DNA of 7,968 bases from Thermoproteota archaeon (GCA_003650625.1 QMQW01000017.1:1-7968), one strand, 5' to 3'. Counted from the stretch's first letter, positions 1-5,988 are shown. Numbers and translations are program-made. Notes: generated by a model not told the origin, from the sequence alone.

Positions 1-528
1 AACCCCCTCAGCCCCAAGAAAAGCCCTCATAACGCCCACATGCCCCAACTTTAAGTAGTGATTTTCAAATCCAAGCCTCCTCATTAAAGCGTCGGCAATA
101 TCCAGAATTTCAGCGTCAGCCTCAGGCTCCCTCGAACCTATGAGCTCAAATCCACCCTGCCAAAACTCTCTATACCTACCATATTGAGGCTCATCATACC
201 TGAAGCAGTTGGCAATGTAGCCCAGCCTAACCGGCTTAGGCCTCCCCAACATGTTGTTAATATAGAAGCGCGCAATGGGAGCAGTCATTTCAGGCCTAAG
301 AGCAACTTTCCTCCCACCCAAGTCAGTGAAGACATACATCCTCTGCCTAATCTCCTCACCAGACTTAGCTGCCAAAAGCTCAAAGGACTCTAAAGTTGGA
401 GTCATAACCTCCATATAACCGTATAGGGAGAATAACTGCCTAACCACCCTCTTCACGTAGTTGAGCTTCTCCATATCTTCAGGCAAGTAATCCCTTAAGC
501 CTCTTAACCGCCTGAACTTCCTGCCCAA
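1..528 (-). CDS. hisS: Histidyl-tRNA synthetase, N-terminal part (cut by window edge)
   Basis: Class II aminoacyl-tRNA synthetase that charges tRNA-His with histidine in the cytoplasm. The first 176 residues are present and the frame is open to base 1. Family marks seen: RGLRDYLPEDME near residues 9-19, the motif 1 region at about 37-47 (GYMEVMTPTLE), the HisRS ATP/histidine-site stretch LRPEMTAPIAR at 77-87, and motif 2 with FRYDEPQYGRYREFWQ at 109-124, where R110 and the RYREF core are the expected ATP-contacting segment. The start is a TTG at 528-526. No ATG fits, the N-terminus has the usual family length, and a GGTGAG ribosome binding site lies 9 nt upstream. It is the last visible gene of the leftward cluster, 22 nt after the prenyltransferase stop. 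A HisZ-like paralogue is unlikely because motif 2 and the LRPEMT segment are intact. The C-terminal half lies outside the window. Confidence 0.97.
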   Translation of the reverse strand, partial: MGRKFRRLRGLRDYLPEDMEKLNYVKRVVRQLFSLYGYMEVMTPTLESFELLAAKSGEEIRQRMYVFTDLGGRKVALRPEMTAPIARFYINNMLGRPKPVRLGYIANCFRYDEPQYGRYREFWQGGFELIGSREPEADAEILDIADALMRRLGFENHYLKLGHVGVMRAFLGAEGV

Positions 529-537
529 GCTGCAACC

Positions 538-543
538 CTCACC
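538..543 (-). promoter_or_regulatory. Ribosome binding site deciding the TTG start of hisS
   Basis: GGTGAG on the minus strand, 9 nt before the TTG at 528. It matches the archaeal anti-Shine-Dalgarno and supports TTG, since no in-frame ATG or GTG is available nearby. It lies in the 22-nt gap after the stop codon of the upstream prenyltransferase gene, so hisS is probably translated from the same mRNA. Confidence 0.7.
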
Positions 544-550
544 GCAATAA

Positions 551-1411
551 TTAAGAAATCAAACCTTTAAAACCTCCTAGAAAAGTAGCCACCATGGCCA
601 AGAGCATGTAAAGTAAAATGCGCTTCTTAACTGCCCTTGCAGTCAACTCGGTGGGGCTCCGAGCAAGCCTCAGCGAATCAATAAGAAATCCAGCCGCAGA
701 CAATGCAAAGAAGGGCAAATATATCCACCAGACAAGCCCCAGCAATATCGGGGCAAAGCCAATTGCAACAGCCGACAAGTAAAATAGCGATGAAAGCTTC
801 CCGGCAAACTGCTTTCCACGAGAAATTGCAATAGTCCTCACTCCCCTAACCCTATCCCCCTCCACATCTATTATCCCCTTAGTGACCTCCCTCCCAGTAT
901 TAGCTAGAAAAGCCGCCAAGGAAAGGATTTGAAGTAGCAGAGAACCCCCAGACTTCACCGCAAAAGACCCATATAAAAATGGAAGGGCAACGCAAAAGCT
1001 AACCATGAAATTCCCAAGCAGCCCGAACTTCTTCCCCTCAGCATTATAGATAGTCGAAATAATTAGGGAAGCAACTGCCAAAACAAGGCACTCAAAGTTC
1101 AACTGGAAAGAAGCAACAACACCCACAATGGCAAAGAACACTGCATACAGAATGGCCTCATTCCTCCTAATCAAGCCGCTCGGAAGAGGCCTCCAAGGAG
1201 CATTCACCAAGTCCACCTGAAAGTCAAAGTAGTCATTAACCACCATTGAGGCAGCAGTCAAAGCAAACGCGGTAACGAAACCTAGAATCAAAGTATAAAT
1301 GTCCGGAAAGCCCTGCAATGCAACAAGCTCGCTTAGAACGACGGCAATCCCCATCATGACGCAGTTGACCGGCCTAATGATCCTTAAAAACGCCGCAAGC
1401 CTGCTAGCCAT
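551..1411 (-). CDS. ubiA: UbiA-family prenyltransferase, probable digeranylgeranylglyceryl phosphate synthase
   Basis: Integral membrane prenyltransferase of 286 residues. In archaea this subfamily adds the second geranylgeranyl chain to geranylgeranylglyceryl phosphate, making the ether-lipid core of the membrane. Seen in the sequence: the first Asp-rich motif NDYFDFQVD at 59-67 (N59, D60, D63, D67), followed by NAPWRPLPSG at 70-79; an internal YNAEGKKFGLLGN segment at about 122-134; and the second Asp-rich motif DVEGDRVRG at 182-190. About eight or nine hydrophobic helices separate these, as in UbiA enzymes. The ATG at 1411 follows a GGTGG ribosome binding site. The gene lies 8 nt after the endA-like gene and 22 nt before hisS, so the three are probably co-transcribed. 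The DGGGP synthase role is inferred from motif context and archaeal origin. Other UbiA roles (quinone or heme side-chain attachment) are less likely but not excluded. Confidence 0.9.
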   Translation of the reverse strand: MASRLAAFLRIIRPVNCVMMGIAVVLSELVALQGFPDIYTLILGFVTAFALTAASMVVNDYFDFQVDLVNAPWRPLPSGLIRRNEAILYAVFFAIVGVVASFQLNFECLVLAVASLIISTIYNAEGKKFGLLGNFMVSFCVALPFLYGSFAVKSGGSLLLQILSLAAFLANTGREVTKGIIDVEGDRVRGVRTIAISRGKQFAGKLSSLFYLSAVAIGFAPILLGLVWWIYLPFFALSAAGFLIDSLRLARSPTELTARAVKKRILLYMLLAMVATFLGGFKGLIS

Positions 1412-1415
1412 GAAA

Positions 1416-1420
1416 CCACC
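1416..1420 (-). promoter_or_regulatory. Ribosome binding site of the UbiA-family gene, overlapping the upstream stop codon
   Basis: GGTGG on the minus strand, 4 nt before the ATG at 1411. Its first G is also the last base of the TAG stop codon (1422-1420) of the endA-like gene. This arrangement favours translational coupling between the two genes. Confidence 0.65.
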
Positions 1421-1944
1421 TACAGCGTTACTAGAGTAACGTCATAGTATGTCACTTCACCCTGCCTATCAACGATAGCCAATATCAAGTCCTTTCTCGC
1501 GCTCCTCGCCTCCCTAATCATCCTAGATAGGCTTGAAAGCTCTATGGGCTTCCCCTCAACAGCCCCATAAACCAGGTACTTAGCAGGCTCCTTACCCATA
1601 ACAGCGCCCCGCCTATAAACTCTAAATGAAATTCCAGAGCCGAATCCCGGCTTCACAATATAGCCCCTACGCCTCAAGTCGGAGAAAATCAAGTACTTAA
1701 CCCAAATGTCAGAGTCAAGCTTCAAAAAGTGATTAAGTAGAGCTTTAAAATCCAACTCCACCTCTCCTAGAAAAACCCTCAACTTACCCTGCTTAACCAA
1801 AAACAAAGCTTCAGGAGCAGAGACAACTAGAACGCCCTCCCTGAACTCGCCATAGAACCCATAATTCCAAAGCTTAACCGCATCCTCACCCCTCACAACA
1901 ACCCTCAGGCCCTCAAGCTCGCCAGAATACTTTTCCTCGGCCAA
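1420..1944 (-). CDS. endA: tRNA-splicing endonuclease family protein (EndA-like), catalytic His replaced by Pro
   Basis: Archaeal tRNA-intron endonuclease fold, 174 residues, the usual size of a single-copy subunit. It has the N-terminal domain (about 8-95, with GELEGLRVVV and EALFLVKQGKLRV) and the nuclease domain (about 96-174, with FRVYRRG, AKYLVYG and ARSARKDLILAIVD). The family triad in Methanocaldococcus jannaschii EndA is Tyr115, His125, Lys156. With identical spacing of 10 and 31 residues this protein has Y110, P120 and K151, so the general-acid/base His is missing (codon CCT at 1587-1585). This suggests a structural subunit of an (alpha-beta)2 enzyme, as in Crenarchaeota, rather than an active nuclease on its own; a second, catalytic copy would be elsewhere. 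The start is TTG at 1944: an in-frame TGA at 1965-1963 closes the frame upstream and no ATG lies between. A GTGAGGG ribosome binding site precedes it. It is the first gene of the leftward cluster. Confidence 0.92.
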   Translation of the reverse strand: MAEEKYSGELEGLRVVVRGEDAVKLWNYGFYGEFREGVLVVSAPEALFLVKQGKLRVFLGEVELDFKALLNHFLKLDSDIWVKYLIFSDLRRRGYIVKPGFGSGISFRVYRRGAVMGKEPAKYLVYGAVEGKPIELSSLSRMIREARSARKDLILAIVDRQGEVTYYDVTLVTL

Positions 1945-2014
1945 CGTAAGTCCCTCACTACATCATTTCCACACCATTATATATTCGTTAATCCAACTTA
2001 CAGGTGATGAAGCC
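1945..2014. promoter_or_regulatory. Divergent promoter region with a near-symmetric TATA box
   Basis: The 70 bp between the two divergent start codons hold one clear AT box, TTATATATT at 1977-1985, with the self-complementary core ATATAT at 1979-1984. Counting about 25 bp either way puts transcription starts near 2005 (rightward) and 1956 (leftward). Both give very short leaders that begin close to the ribosome binding sites. One TATA box may therefore serve both directions. No separate second TATA box is obvious. The start positions are inferred, not seen. Confidence 0.5.
2003..2008 (+). promoter_or_regulatory. Ribosome binding site of the hydrogenase maturation protease gene
   Basis: GGTGAT, 6 nt before the ATG at 2015. 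It decides against the ATG at 2007, which runs only three codons before a TGA. Confidence 0.65.
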
Positions 2015-2497
2015 ATGATTGAAGAGCTGAAGTCGAAACTCAAAAATGCAAAGAGCATAGTCATCCTAGGAGTCGGAAATGAACTTAGAAGAGACGACGC
2101 CGTGGGATTAATCGTAGCCAGACAACTATCATCCAAAAAGCCGCCGGAAAGCGTGAAGGTGATCGAGTGCGGAGAAGTCCCGGAAAACTACCTTGGAGTA
2201 ATTGAGAGAATCAAACCATCCCACGTCATAGTGGTGGATGCACTTGACATGGGAGCCGAGCCGGGATCAATCGGAATAGTAACAAAGGAGCAGGTCGTCA
2301 GCTACCCAACCATATCAACGCATAAGCCATCCCCCCACATACTAATAAGCTACATCGAAGAGGTCATAGGAGCCAAAGTAGTTATAATAGGCATACAGCC
2401 CGAAGACGTGAATTTCGGAGAGGGATTAACACCAAAAGTGGAAAAAGCAGCTAAAGCGCTAGTAGAAATGCTACTGAAAGCACTTGGAGGTCCGTGA
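2015..2497 (+). CDS. [NiFe]-hydrogenase maturation protease, HycI/M52 family
   Basis: Cytoplasmic endopeptidase family that removes the C-terminal tail of a [NiFe]-hydrogenase large subunit after nickel insertion. At 160 residues it has normal family length. Seen: the N-terminal GVGNELRRDDAVG at 19-31, with D27 as the likely first nickel-sensing acid; VIVVDALDMG at 71-80, with D75 as the second; STHKPSP at 101-107, with H103 as the third ligand; and GIQPEDVNFGEGLTP at 126-140, the usual family C-terminal block. All three metal ligands are present, so it should be active. ATG at 2015 follows GGTGAT. mtnA starts 4 nt after its stop and its ribosome binding site lies inside the last codons, so the pair is likely one mRNA. 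No hydrogenase structural gene is in the window, so the substrate is unknown. Codons end mostly in A or C. Confidence 0.93.
   Translation: MIEELKSKLKNAKSIVILGVGNELRRDDAVGLIVARQLSSKKPPESVKVIECGEVPENYLGVIERIKPSHVIVVDALDMGAEPGSIGIVTKEQVVSYPTISTHKPSPHILISYIEEVIGAKVVIIGIQPEDVNFGEGLTPKVEKAAKALVEMLLKALGGP
2486..2491 (+). promoter_or_regulatory. Ribosome binding site deciding the ATG start of mtnA
   Basis: GGAGGT, 10 nt before the ATG at 2502 and within the last codons of the maturation protease gene. It supports ATG 2502 over the in-frame TTG at 2484, which would place this strong site inside mtnA. Confidence 0.75.
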
Positions 2498-2501
2498 CGG
2501 C

Positions 2502-3551
2502 ATGCTCCCCAAAACCATTGAGTGGAAAAATGGATTAGTAAGATTAATCGACCAAACAAAGCTTCCTAGCAAGCTCGAGTTCATCGAGTGCAAGAATGCA
2601 GAAAGAATAGCCTCAGCAATAAGGAACATGGAAATCAGAGGGGCACCGGCAATTGGAGCTGCAGCAGCAATGGCGCTGGCCCTAACCGCATATCACAGCA
2701 AAGCTGAAAGCGCAGATAAATTAATGAAGGAGCTAAAGGAGGCAGCGGAGCTCATTAGAAGCACAAGGCCAACTGCCAAAAACCTGTTCTGGGCAGTAGA
2801 GAGAGTTTTGAATGCCGCCGAAAAATGCCATGACAACCTAAATAGCATGGTGAAAGCAGTAATTGACGAAGCCTTAAGAATAGCTGAAGAAGACGTCGAA
2901 GCAAATCTGGCAATAGGAATGCATGGAGCACAACTAATAGACGATGGAGACACAATACTAACGTACTGCAATGCAGGCTCGCTTGCAACAGTATACTATG
3001 GAACGGCTCTAGGAGTAATTAGGGCAGCCTGGACGCAGGGCAAAAAAATAAGAGTAATAGCTCCGGAAACCAGGCCCAAACTTCAAGGAGCAAGACTAAC
3101 CTGCTTCGAGCTGCTTGAAGAAGGCATACCAGTAACGCTAATTACAGACAACTCAATCGGCTTTCTAATGCAGAAGGAAATAATTGATAAGGTAATCGTC
3201 GGAGCCGACAGAATACTTCAAGATGGAACAACCTACAACAAAATCGGAACCTACACGATAGCGGTATTAGCCGAAAAGCACGGCATACCATTCTACGTTG
3301 CAGCTCCAACATCAACCTTCGACCTAACATCAACAAGAGATCAAGTGAAAATCGAAGAGAGAAGCCCAGATGAAGTTAGGAGGATATGCGGCTGCCAAAT
3401 AGCTCCCGAAAGAGTCAACGTGATAAACTACGCATTCGACATGACTCCCCCAGAACTAATAACTGCAATAATAACCGAAGTTGGAGTGATACGCCCACCA
3501 TATAGGGAAAGCATAGCTGAAATAATGGGAAAGGCAGGTCAAGTCAGCTGA
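2502..3551 (+). CDS. mtnA: S-methyl-5-thioribose-1-phosphate isomerase
   Basis: Converts methylthioribose 1-phosphate to methylthioribulose 1-phosphate in methionine salvage; cytoplasmic, of the eIF2B-alpha-like isomerase family. With the ATG at 2502 it has 349 residues, normal for the family. Seen: IRGAPAIGAAAA at 45-56; STRPTAKNLFWAVER at 87-101; TYCNAGSLAT at 154-163, with catalytic C156; ETRPKLQGARLT at 189-200; GADRI at 234-238, with catalytic D236; NKIGTY at 246-251; and PFYVAAPTSTFD at 263-274. The RPT-NL-WA block and the overall length favour MtnA over ribose-1,5-bisphosphate isomerase or aIF2B, which share the fold. The loop after GADR reads LQDGTTYNKIG rather than the more usual NGD-NKIG, a mild divergence. 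It follows the maturation protease gene by 4 nt. Its TGA overlaps the end of the convergent DUF72 gene by 8 bp. Confidence 0.93.
   Translation: MLPKTIEWKNGLVRLIDQTKLPSKLEFIECKNAERIASAIRNMEIRGAPAIGAAAAMALALTAYHSKAESADKLMKELKEAAELIRSTRPTAKNLFWAVERVLNAAEKCHDNLNSMVKAVIDEALRIAEEDVEANLAIGMHGAQLIDDGDTILTYCNAGSLATVYYGTALGVIRAAWTQGKKIRVIAPETRPKLQGARLTCFELLEEGIPVTLITDNSIGFLMQKEIIDKVIVGADRILQDGTTYNKIGTYTIAVLAEKHGIPFYVAAPTSTFDLTSTRDQVKIEERSPDEVRRICGCQIAPERVNVINYAFDMTPPELITAIITEVGVIRPPYRESIAEIMGKAGQVS
3544..3551. repeat. 8-bp palindrome holding the stop codons of two convergent genes
   Basis: TCAGCTGA is its own reverse complement. Read rightward it ends in the TGA of mtnA (3549-3551); read leftward it ends in the TGA of the DUF72 gene (3546-3544). 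Both proteins therefore end in a Ser codon AGC followed by TGA, from the same 8 bp. Confidence 0.9.
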
Positions 3552-4305
3552 GCCCGGACTCCACGAGGCGCATAAACCTCAACGCATCCTCAGCCATGTA
3601 AACGTTATTGAAAAGAACATAAACCTCCTTAAATCCCGACGACAGCAGCCCATCAACCTTAACAAGAAGAGCCCTCAAATCCTCATCACTGTACTTGTAC
3701 CTATAATTAACCTCACCCCTCCCAATTCCATGCAACCTAATATAGCAAATAGGATAACTCGAAACCGGATTCCTCCTAAACACGTCAACTGCATGAATAA
3801 GATTCAACGAATCACACAAATCCCTAACAACATCCAAGTGATCATTCCACGTCCCCCTAGGCTCCCAAGCAATGTTCAATCCATCCCGCTCAATGCTTGA
3901 AAAGAAATCCCTAACATTCTTAACATTCTCATCCGAAAAGCCAAATGAAGGCGGAGTTTGAACCACACAAACCCTAGCTTTAAGCGCTCGGCAAACCTCA
4001 AGAGTCCTCCTCCAAGCCTCAAAATTCTCCTCAGTAGGCCTCAGAAAACCATACCTATCCTCCCTGCCAGGCTCAGGCTTAATTCCAGCTCTCCTCCAAG
4101 TAGGGCTGTTGGGAGGATGAGTAATAACCTGCCAAGCCTTCAACGCAAATTCAAAGTCAGGCGGAGCAAGGCTACGCCAATTCATAGCAGTAGAAACCCT
4201 AGGCAACTTGTAAAACGTGCTCTGAAGCTCAATCAACTTAAACACTTGGAAGTAAGCTGCCTTACCACCCCTAACAGCCCAGCCACAACATCCAACCCTA
4301 ATCAA
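3544..4305 (-). CDS. DUF72 family protein (TIM-barrel fold), function unknown
   Basis: DUF72 proteins are widespread, have a TIM-barrel fold and have no firmly known biochemical role. With the TTG start at 4305 the protein has 253 residues, normal for the family, and begins MIRVGCCGWAV, where DUF72 proteins normally begin. Seen: the GCCGW opening strand at 5-9; IELQSTFYKLP at 25-35 (usually E-NSTFY); FALKAWQVITHPP at 53-65; VVQTPPSF at 114-121; AWEPRGTW at 146-153; YIRLHG at 188-193; and the C-terminal YVLFNN at 229-234. A GGTGG site 5 nt upstream supports TTG 4305. A GTG at 4365 would add 20 hydrophobic residues unlike the family and is rejected. It stands alone leftward, divergent from the tRNA and convergent with mtnA. 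Codons end mainly in G or T. Confidence 0.9.
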   Translation of the reverse strand: MIRVGCCGWAVRGGKAAYFQVFKLIELQSTFYKLPRVSTAMNWRSLAPPDFEFALKAWQVITHPPNSPTWRRAGIKPEPGREDRYGFLRPTEENFEAWRRTLEVCRALKARVCVVQTPPSFGFSDENVKNVRDFFSSIERDGLNIAWEPRGTWNDHLDVVRDLCDSLNLIHAVDVFRRNPVSSYPICYIRLHGIGRGEVNYRYKYSDEDLRALLVKVDGLLSSGFKEVYVLFNNVYMAEDALRFMRLVESGLS

Positions 4306-4310
4306 CACAA

Positions 4311-4315
4311 CCACC
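4311..4315 (-). promoter_or_regulatory. Ribosome binding site deciding the TTG start of the DUF72 gene
   Basis: GGTGG on the minus strand, 5 nt before the TTG at 4305. The adjacent in-frame GTG at 4308 would leave only 2 nt of spacing, and GTG 4365 has no such site. Confidence 0.6.
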
Positions 4316-4335
4316 AAATAATTTAACAGAGAAAC

Positions 4336-4345
4336 AAAATAAAAA
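4336..4345 (-). promoter_or_regulatory. Possible TATA box of the DUF72 gene
   Basis: A T/A-rich run reading TTTTTATTTT on the minus strand, about 30-40 nt before the TTG. A start about 25 bp downstream would fall near 4315, giving a very short leader. Weak, because the whole interval is AT-rich. Confidence 0.3.
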
Positions 4346-4367
4346 TCTGAAATAAACCAGCACACAA

Positions 4368-4377
4368 CTTTTATTGG
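4368..4377 (+). promoter_or_regulatory. Possible TATA box of the tRNA-Leu gene
   Basis: CTTTTATTGG lies about 26-35 nt upstream of the mature tRNA 5' end, the expected distance for an archaeal TATA box. The match to consensus is moderate and no BRE is obvious. Confidence 0.35.
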
Positions 4378-4402
4378 ATGGAAAAATAAGAATTACGTGC
4401 AA

Positions 4403-4488
4403 GCGGGGGTGGCCGAGCGGCCAAAGGCGGCGGACTCAAGATCCGCTCCCGGAGGGGTTCGTGGGTTCAAATCCCACCCCCCGCACCA
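4403..4488 (+). tRNA. tRNA-Leu, anticodon CAA (reads UUG), no intron, CCA encoded
   Basis: Class II tRNA. The acceptor stem GCGGGGG (4403-4409) pairs with CCCCCGC (4478-4484), followed by discriminator A4485 and encoded CCA (4486-4488). The D stem GCC/GGC is 4412-4414 with 4426-4428. The anticodon stem GCGGA/TCCGC is 4430-4434 with 4442-4446; the 7-nt loop CTCAAGA gives anticodon CAA at 4437-4439. The long variable arm (4447-4460) folds as TCCC-GGA-GGGG. The T stem GTGGG/CCCAC (4461-4465 and 4473-4477) encloses TTCAAAT. The A discriminator and long variable arm confirm leucine identity. There is no intron in the anticodon loop. A tRNA gene can be an integration target, but no attachment repeat of its 3' end is seen nearby. 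Confidence 0.97.
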
Positions 4489-4559
4489 CGATTCAAAGCC
4501 AGAAATAATCTCAATTTAAGCTCTTTTCGCTAGAAACTCACCAAAATTCAAACTCGAAC

Positions 4560-4595
4560 TTTGAACTGACCATATAATTTGCAGTTAAGTTCAAA
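4560..4595. repeat. Inverted repeat, 8-bp arms
   Basis: TTTGAACT (4560-4567) and AGTTCAAA (4588-4595) are perfect reverse complements separated by 20 bp. A further TTCAAA at 4547-4552 can pair with the left arm instead. It could be an operator or a weak transcript end for the tRNA. Function unknown. Confidence 0.5.
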
Positions 4596-4660
4596 CCCTC
4601 ACATTCGAATATGACCATGAACCCATTTGATAGTAGATAGATAATAGAGAAGGTTGGATT

Positions 4661-4707
4661 AAGCCATAATTACTTAAGGGTTTATTTTAACTAAGGAACT
4701 ATGGCTT
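4661..4707. repeat. Inverted repeat near the 3' end of the MFS gene
   Basis: AAGCCATA (4661-4668) and TATGGCTT (4700-4707) are perfect reverse complements around a 31-bp AT-rich loop. It begins 10 bp past the MFS stop codon, so it would form a hairpin in that gene's 3' untranslated RNA. No T-tract follows on the minus strand, so a terminator role is uncertain. On the plus strand the loop holds TTTATTTT (4681-4688). Confidence 0.4.
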
Positions 4708-4716
4708 GACGGTTAG

Positions 4717-5847
4717 TCACCTCTTACTGATTTGTATGTATGAGAGGATCGAGAAAGCTACGTAGGCTACTCCTGACAGGATGAAAGTTATTAGATATCC
4801 GTATTTCTCCATTAACAGGCTAAATAGGATTAGTGATGAAAACTCTATCGTTCTCAGAGGTATGTGGAGGATACCTATGTCTATTGACAGCGTTTCACGC
4901 CTATCTTTACTCACTTTGGCTATTATGGACTCATAGAAGCGCGTTCCAAGTCCGCTTGCAACCGCTAACGCCACAATGAAGACGGGCAGCAGCGTTTCTG
5001 ATGAGAATGTCATGCATACACATGCAACTACGTATATCATGCTTTGAATTACTGCTCTAGTTAAGCTTAATGGCATCTTCATTGTGCCAAACACCGTTAT
5101 GGCCGTAACTATATTGTATACCATGAATATGCTTCCAATCACCATGTAGCTGTAGCCAAGCTCTTTAGACATGAAGACGGGAAGTACAAGTGACGTTAAT
5201 GGATATCTAGCTAAACTATTAATCGCCATAATCCCTGAAACAGCCCAAAAATCTCTACTCTTCCCTCTAAAGTCTAAAGCTTTAAGCGCTTGAAGTAAAT
5301 TCAACTTCGCCTTTCTCCTCCCCTCACTCCACAAAAGTACTGTCGGATACAGAAGCATCATAGAGGCAGCGGTAAGAAGAACAAATGCGCTCCAAGCTCC
5401 ACTAATGGACATGACAAATCCAGTGACCGCTCCACCCACAGCTCCGCCAAGCGTAACTACTCCAATAACCCTAGTGGCTTCACCAGCTTCTCTACTAGGC
5501 GATAATATGTAGGTGGCAGTCCTACTAACAGCCCAGTATGCTGAAATAGAAACGCCCTCCATAACCTTACCAAGCGCAAAATCTAGAGGCGACCCAGCAA
5601 CCAAATATATGATAGAAGCCAACGACAAAGCCAACCAATTAACTACGAAAAGCGGAGACCAACCCACCTGATCAGCCAAAGCAGCAAACAAAATCCTAAC
5701 GAAAAGAAAAACAAGCGGAAGAATAGACATTATTAATCCAATCTCAGCCAAACCAACATTCCTCTCCAATAAGACTAATGGAATTGCAATTCCTAGTCCA
5801 CCTAAAACAAAGCTCGTTAGAAATGATGCCAGCAACACCCTCCACAT
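4717..5847 (-). CDS. MFS-type transporter, 12 transmembrane segments, substrate unknown
   Basis: Inner-membrane protein of 376 residues with the layout of a major facilitator. Hydrophobic helices lie at roughly 3-27, 35-57, 64-84, 88-114, 124-146, 150-172, then a basic central loop (173-197, rich in K and R), and 199-225, 234-253, 262-281, 286-306, 324-346 and 349-371. The loop between helices 2 and 3 reads ALADQVGWSP (56-65), a degenerate form of MFS motif A in which the usual DR-GR is not kept. No residue set points to a substrate; sugar, drug or metabolite export are all possible. ATG 5847 follows GGTGA and a TATA-like box, so it is probably transcribed alone. Oddity: the first 54 codons end mostly in G or T (37 of 54), whereas the last 27 end mostly in A or C (19 of 27), a change inside one gene. 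Confidence 0.87.
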   Translation of the reverse strand: MWRVLLASFLTSFVLGGLGIAIPLVLLERNVGLAEIGLIMSILPLVFLFVRILFAALADQVGWSPLFVVNWLALSLASIIYLVAGSPLDFALGKVMEGVSISAYWAVSRTATYILSPSREAGEATRVIGVVTLGGAVGGAVTGFVMSISGAWSAFVLLTAASMMLLYPTVLLWSEGRRKAKLNLLQALKALDFRGKSRDFWAVSGIMAINSLARYPLTSLVLPVFMSKELGYSYMVIGSIFMVYNIVTAITVFGTMKMPLSLTRAVIQSMIYVVACVCMTFSSETLLPVFIVALAVASGLGTRFYESIIAKVSKDRRETLSIDIGILHIPLRTIEFSSLILFSLLMEKYGYLITFILSGVAYVAFSILSYIQISKR

Positions 5848-5853
5848 ACCAAG

Positions 5854-5858
5854 TCACC
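5854..5858 (-). promoter_or_regulatory. Ribosome binding site of the MFS gene
   Basis: GGTGA on the minus strand, 6 nt before the ATG at 5847. Confidence 0.65.
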
Positions 5859-5887
5859 AGCGCAAAACGACATAAAATAAACAACAA

Positions 5888-5897
5888 ATATAAAATA
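5888..5897 (-). promoter_or_regulatory. TATA box of the MFS gene
   Basis: TATTTTATAT on the minus strand. A start about 25 bp downstream falls near 5866 and gives a leader of roughly 19 nt containing the GGTGA site. A second AT run at 5871-5880 is too close to the start codon to fit as well. Confidence 0.5.
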
Positions 5898-5988
5898 CTC
5901 TCTAGCTCAAAACCAGTTAATTCATAACTTCGTTTGCTTTAAATTAAATACTTTATCTAACTTCTCAAGATGCACAGTGTTTTATTCT

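Larger units (their letters stand above)
4489..4716. other. AT-rich intergenic gap between the tRNA and the convergent MFS gene
   Basis: 228 bp with no supportable gene; the longest reading frames are under about 45 codons and lack a ribosome binding site. It contains several TTCAAA/TTTGAA words, two TGACCAT words (4567-4573 and 4612-4618), and the two inverted repeats listed separately. No clear T-tract terminator follows the tRNA; the best run is CTTTT at 4522-4526. Confidence 0.6.

Noticed and set aside
184..393. 69-codon rightward frame inside hisS
   Set aside because: Antisense shadow of hisS, whose conserved motifs cover the same bases.
2484..2501. Longer MtnA from TTG 2484
   Set aside because: It would overlap the upstream gene by 14 nt and contain the strong GGAGGT site, which instead serves ATG 2502.
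3958..4326. 122-codon rightward frame opposite the DUF72 gene
   Set aside because: Antisense shadow of a gene with clear family motifs; the peptide is Pro/Ser/Asn-rich without recognisable domains and lacks a ribosome binding site.
4306..4365. N-terminal extension of the DUF72 protein from GTG 4365
   Set aside because: The extra 20 residues are hydrophobic and unlike DUF72 proteins, there is no ribosome binding site before GTG 4365, and a GGTGG site fits TTG 4305, where the family's first strand begins.
4403..4488. tRNA gene as an integration site for a mobile element
   Set aside because: No direct repeat of the tRNA 3' end and no integrase or other mobile gene is seen in the window; the flanking genes are ordinary chromosomal ones.
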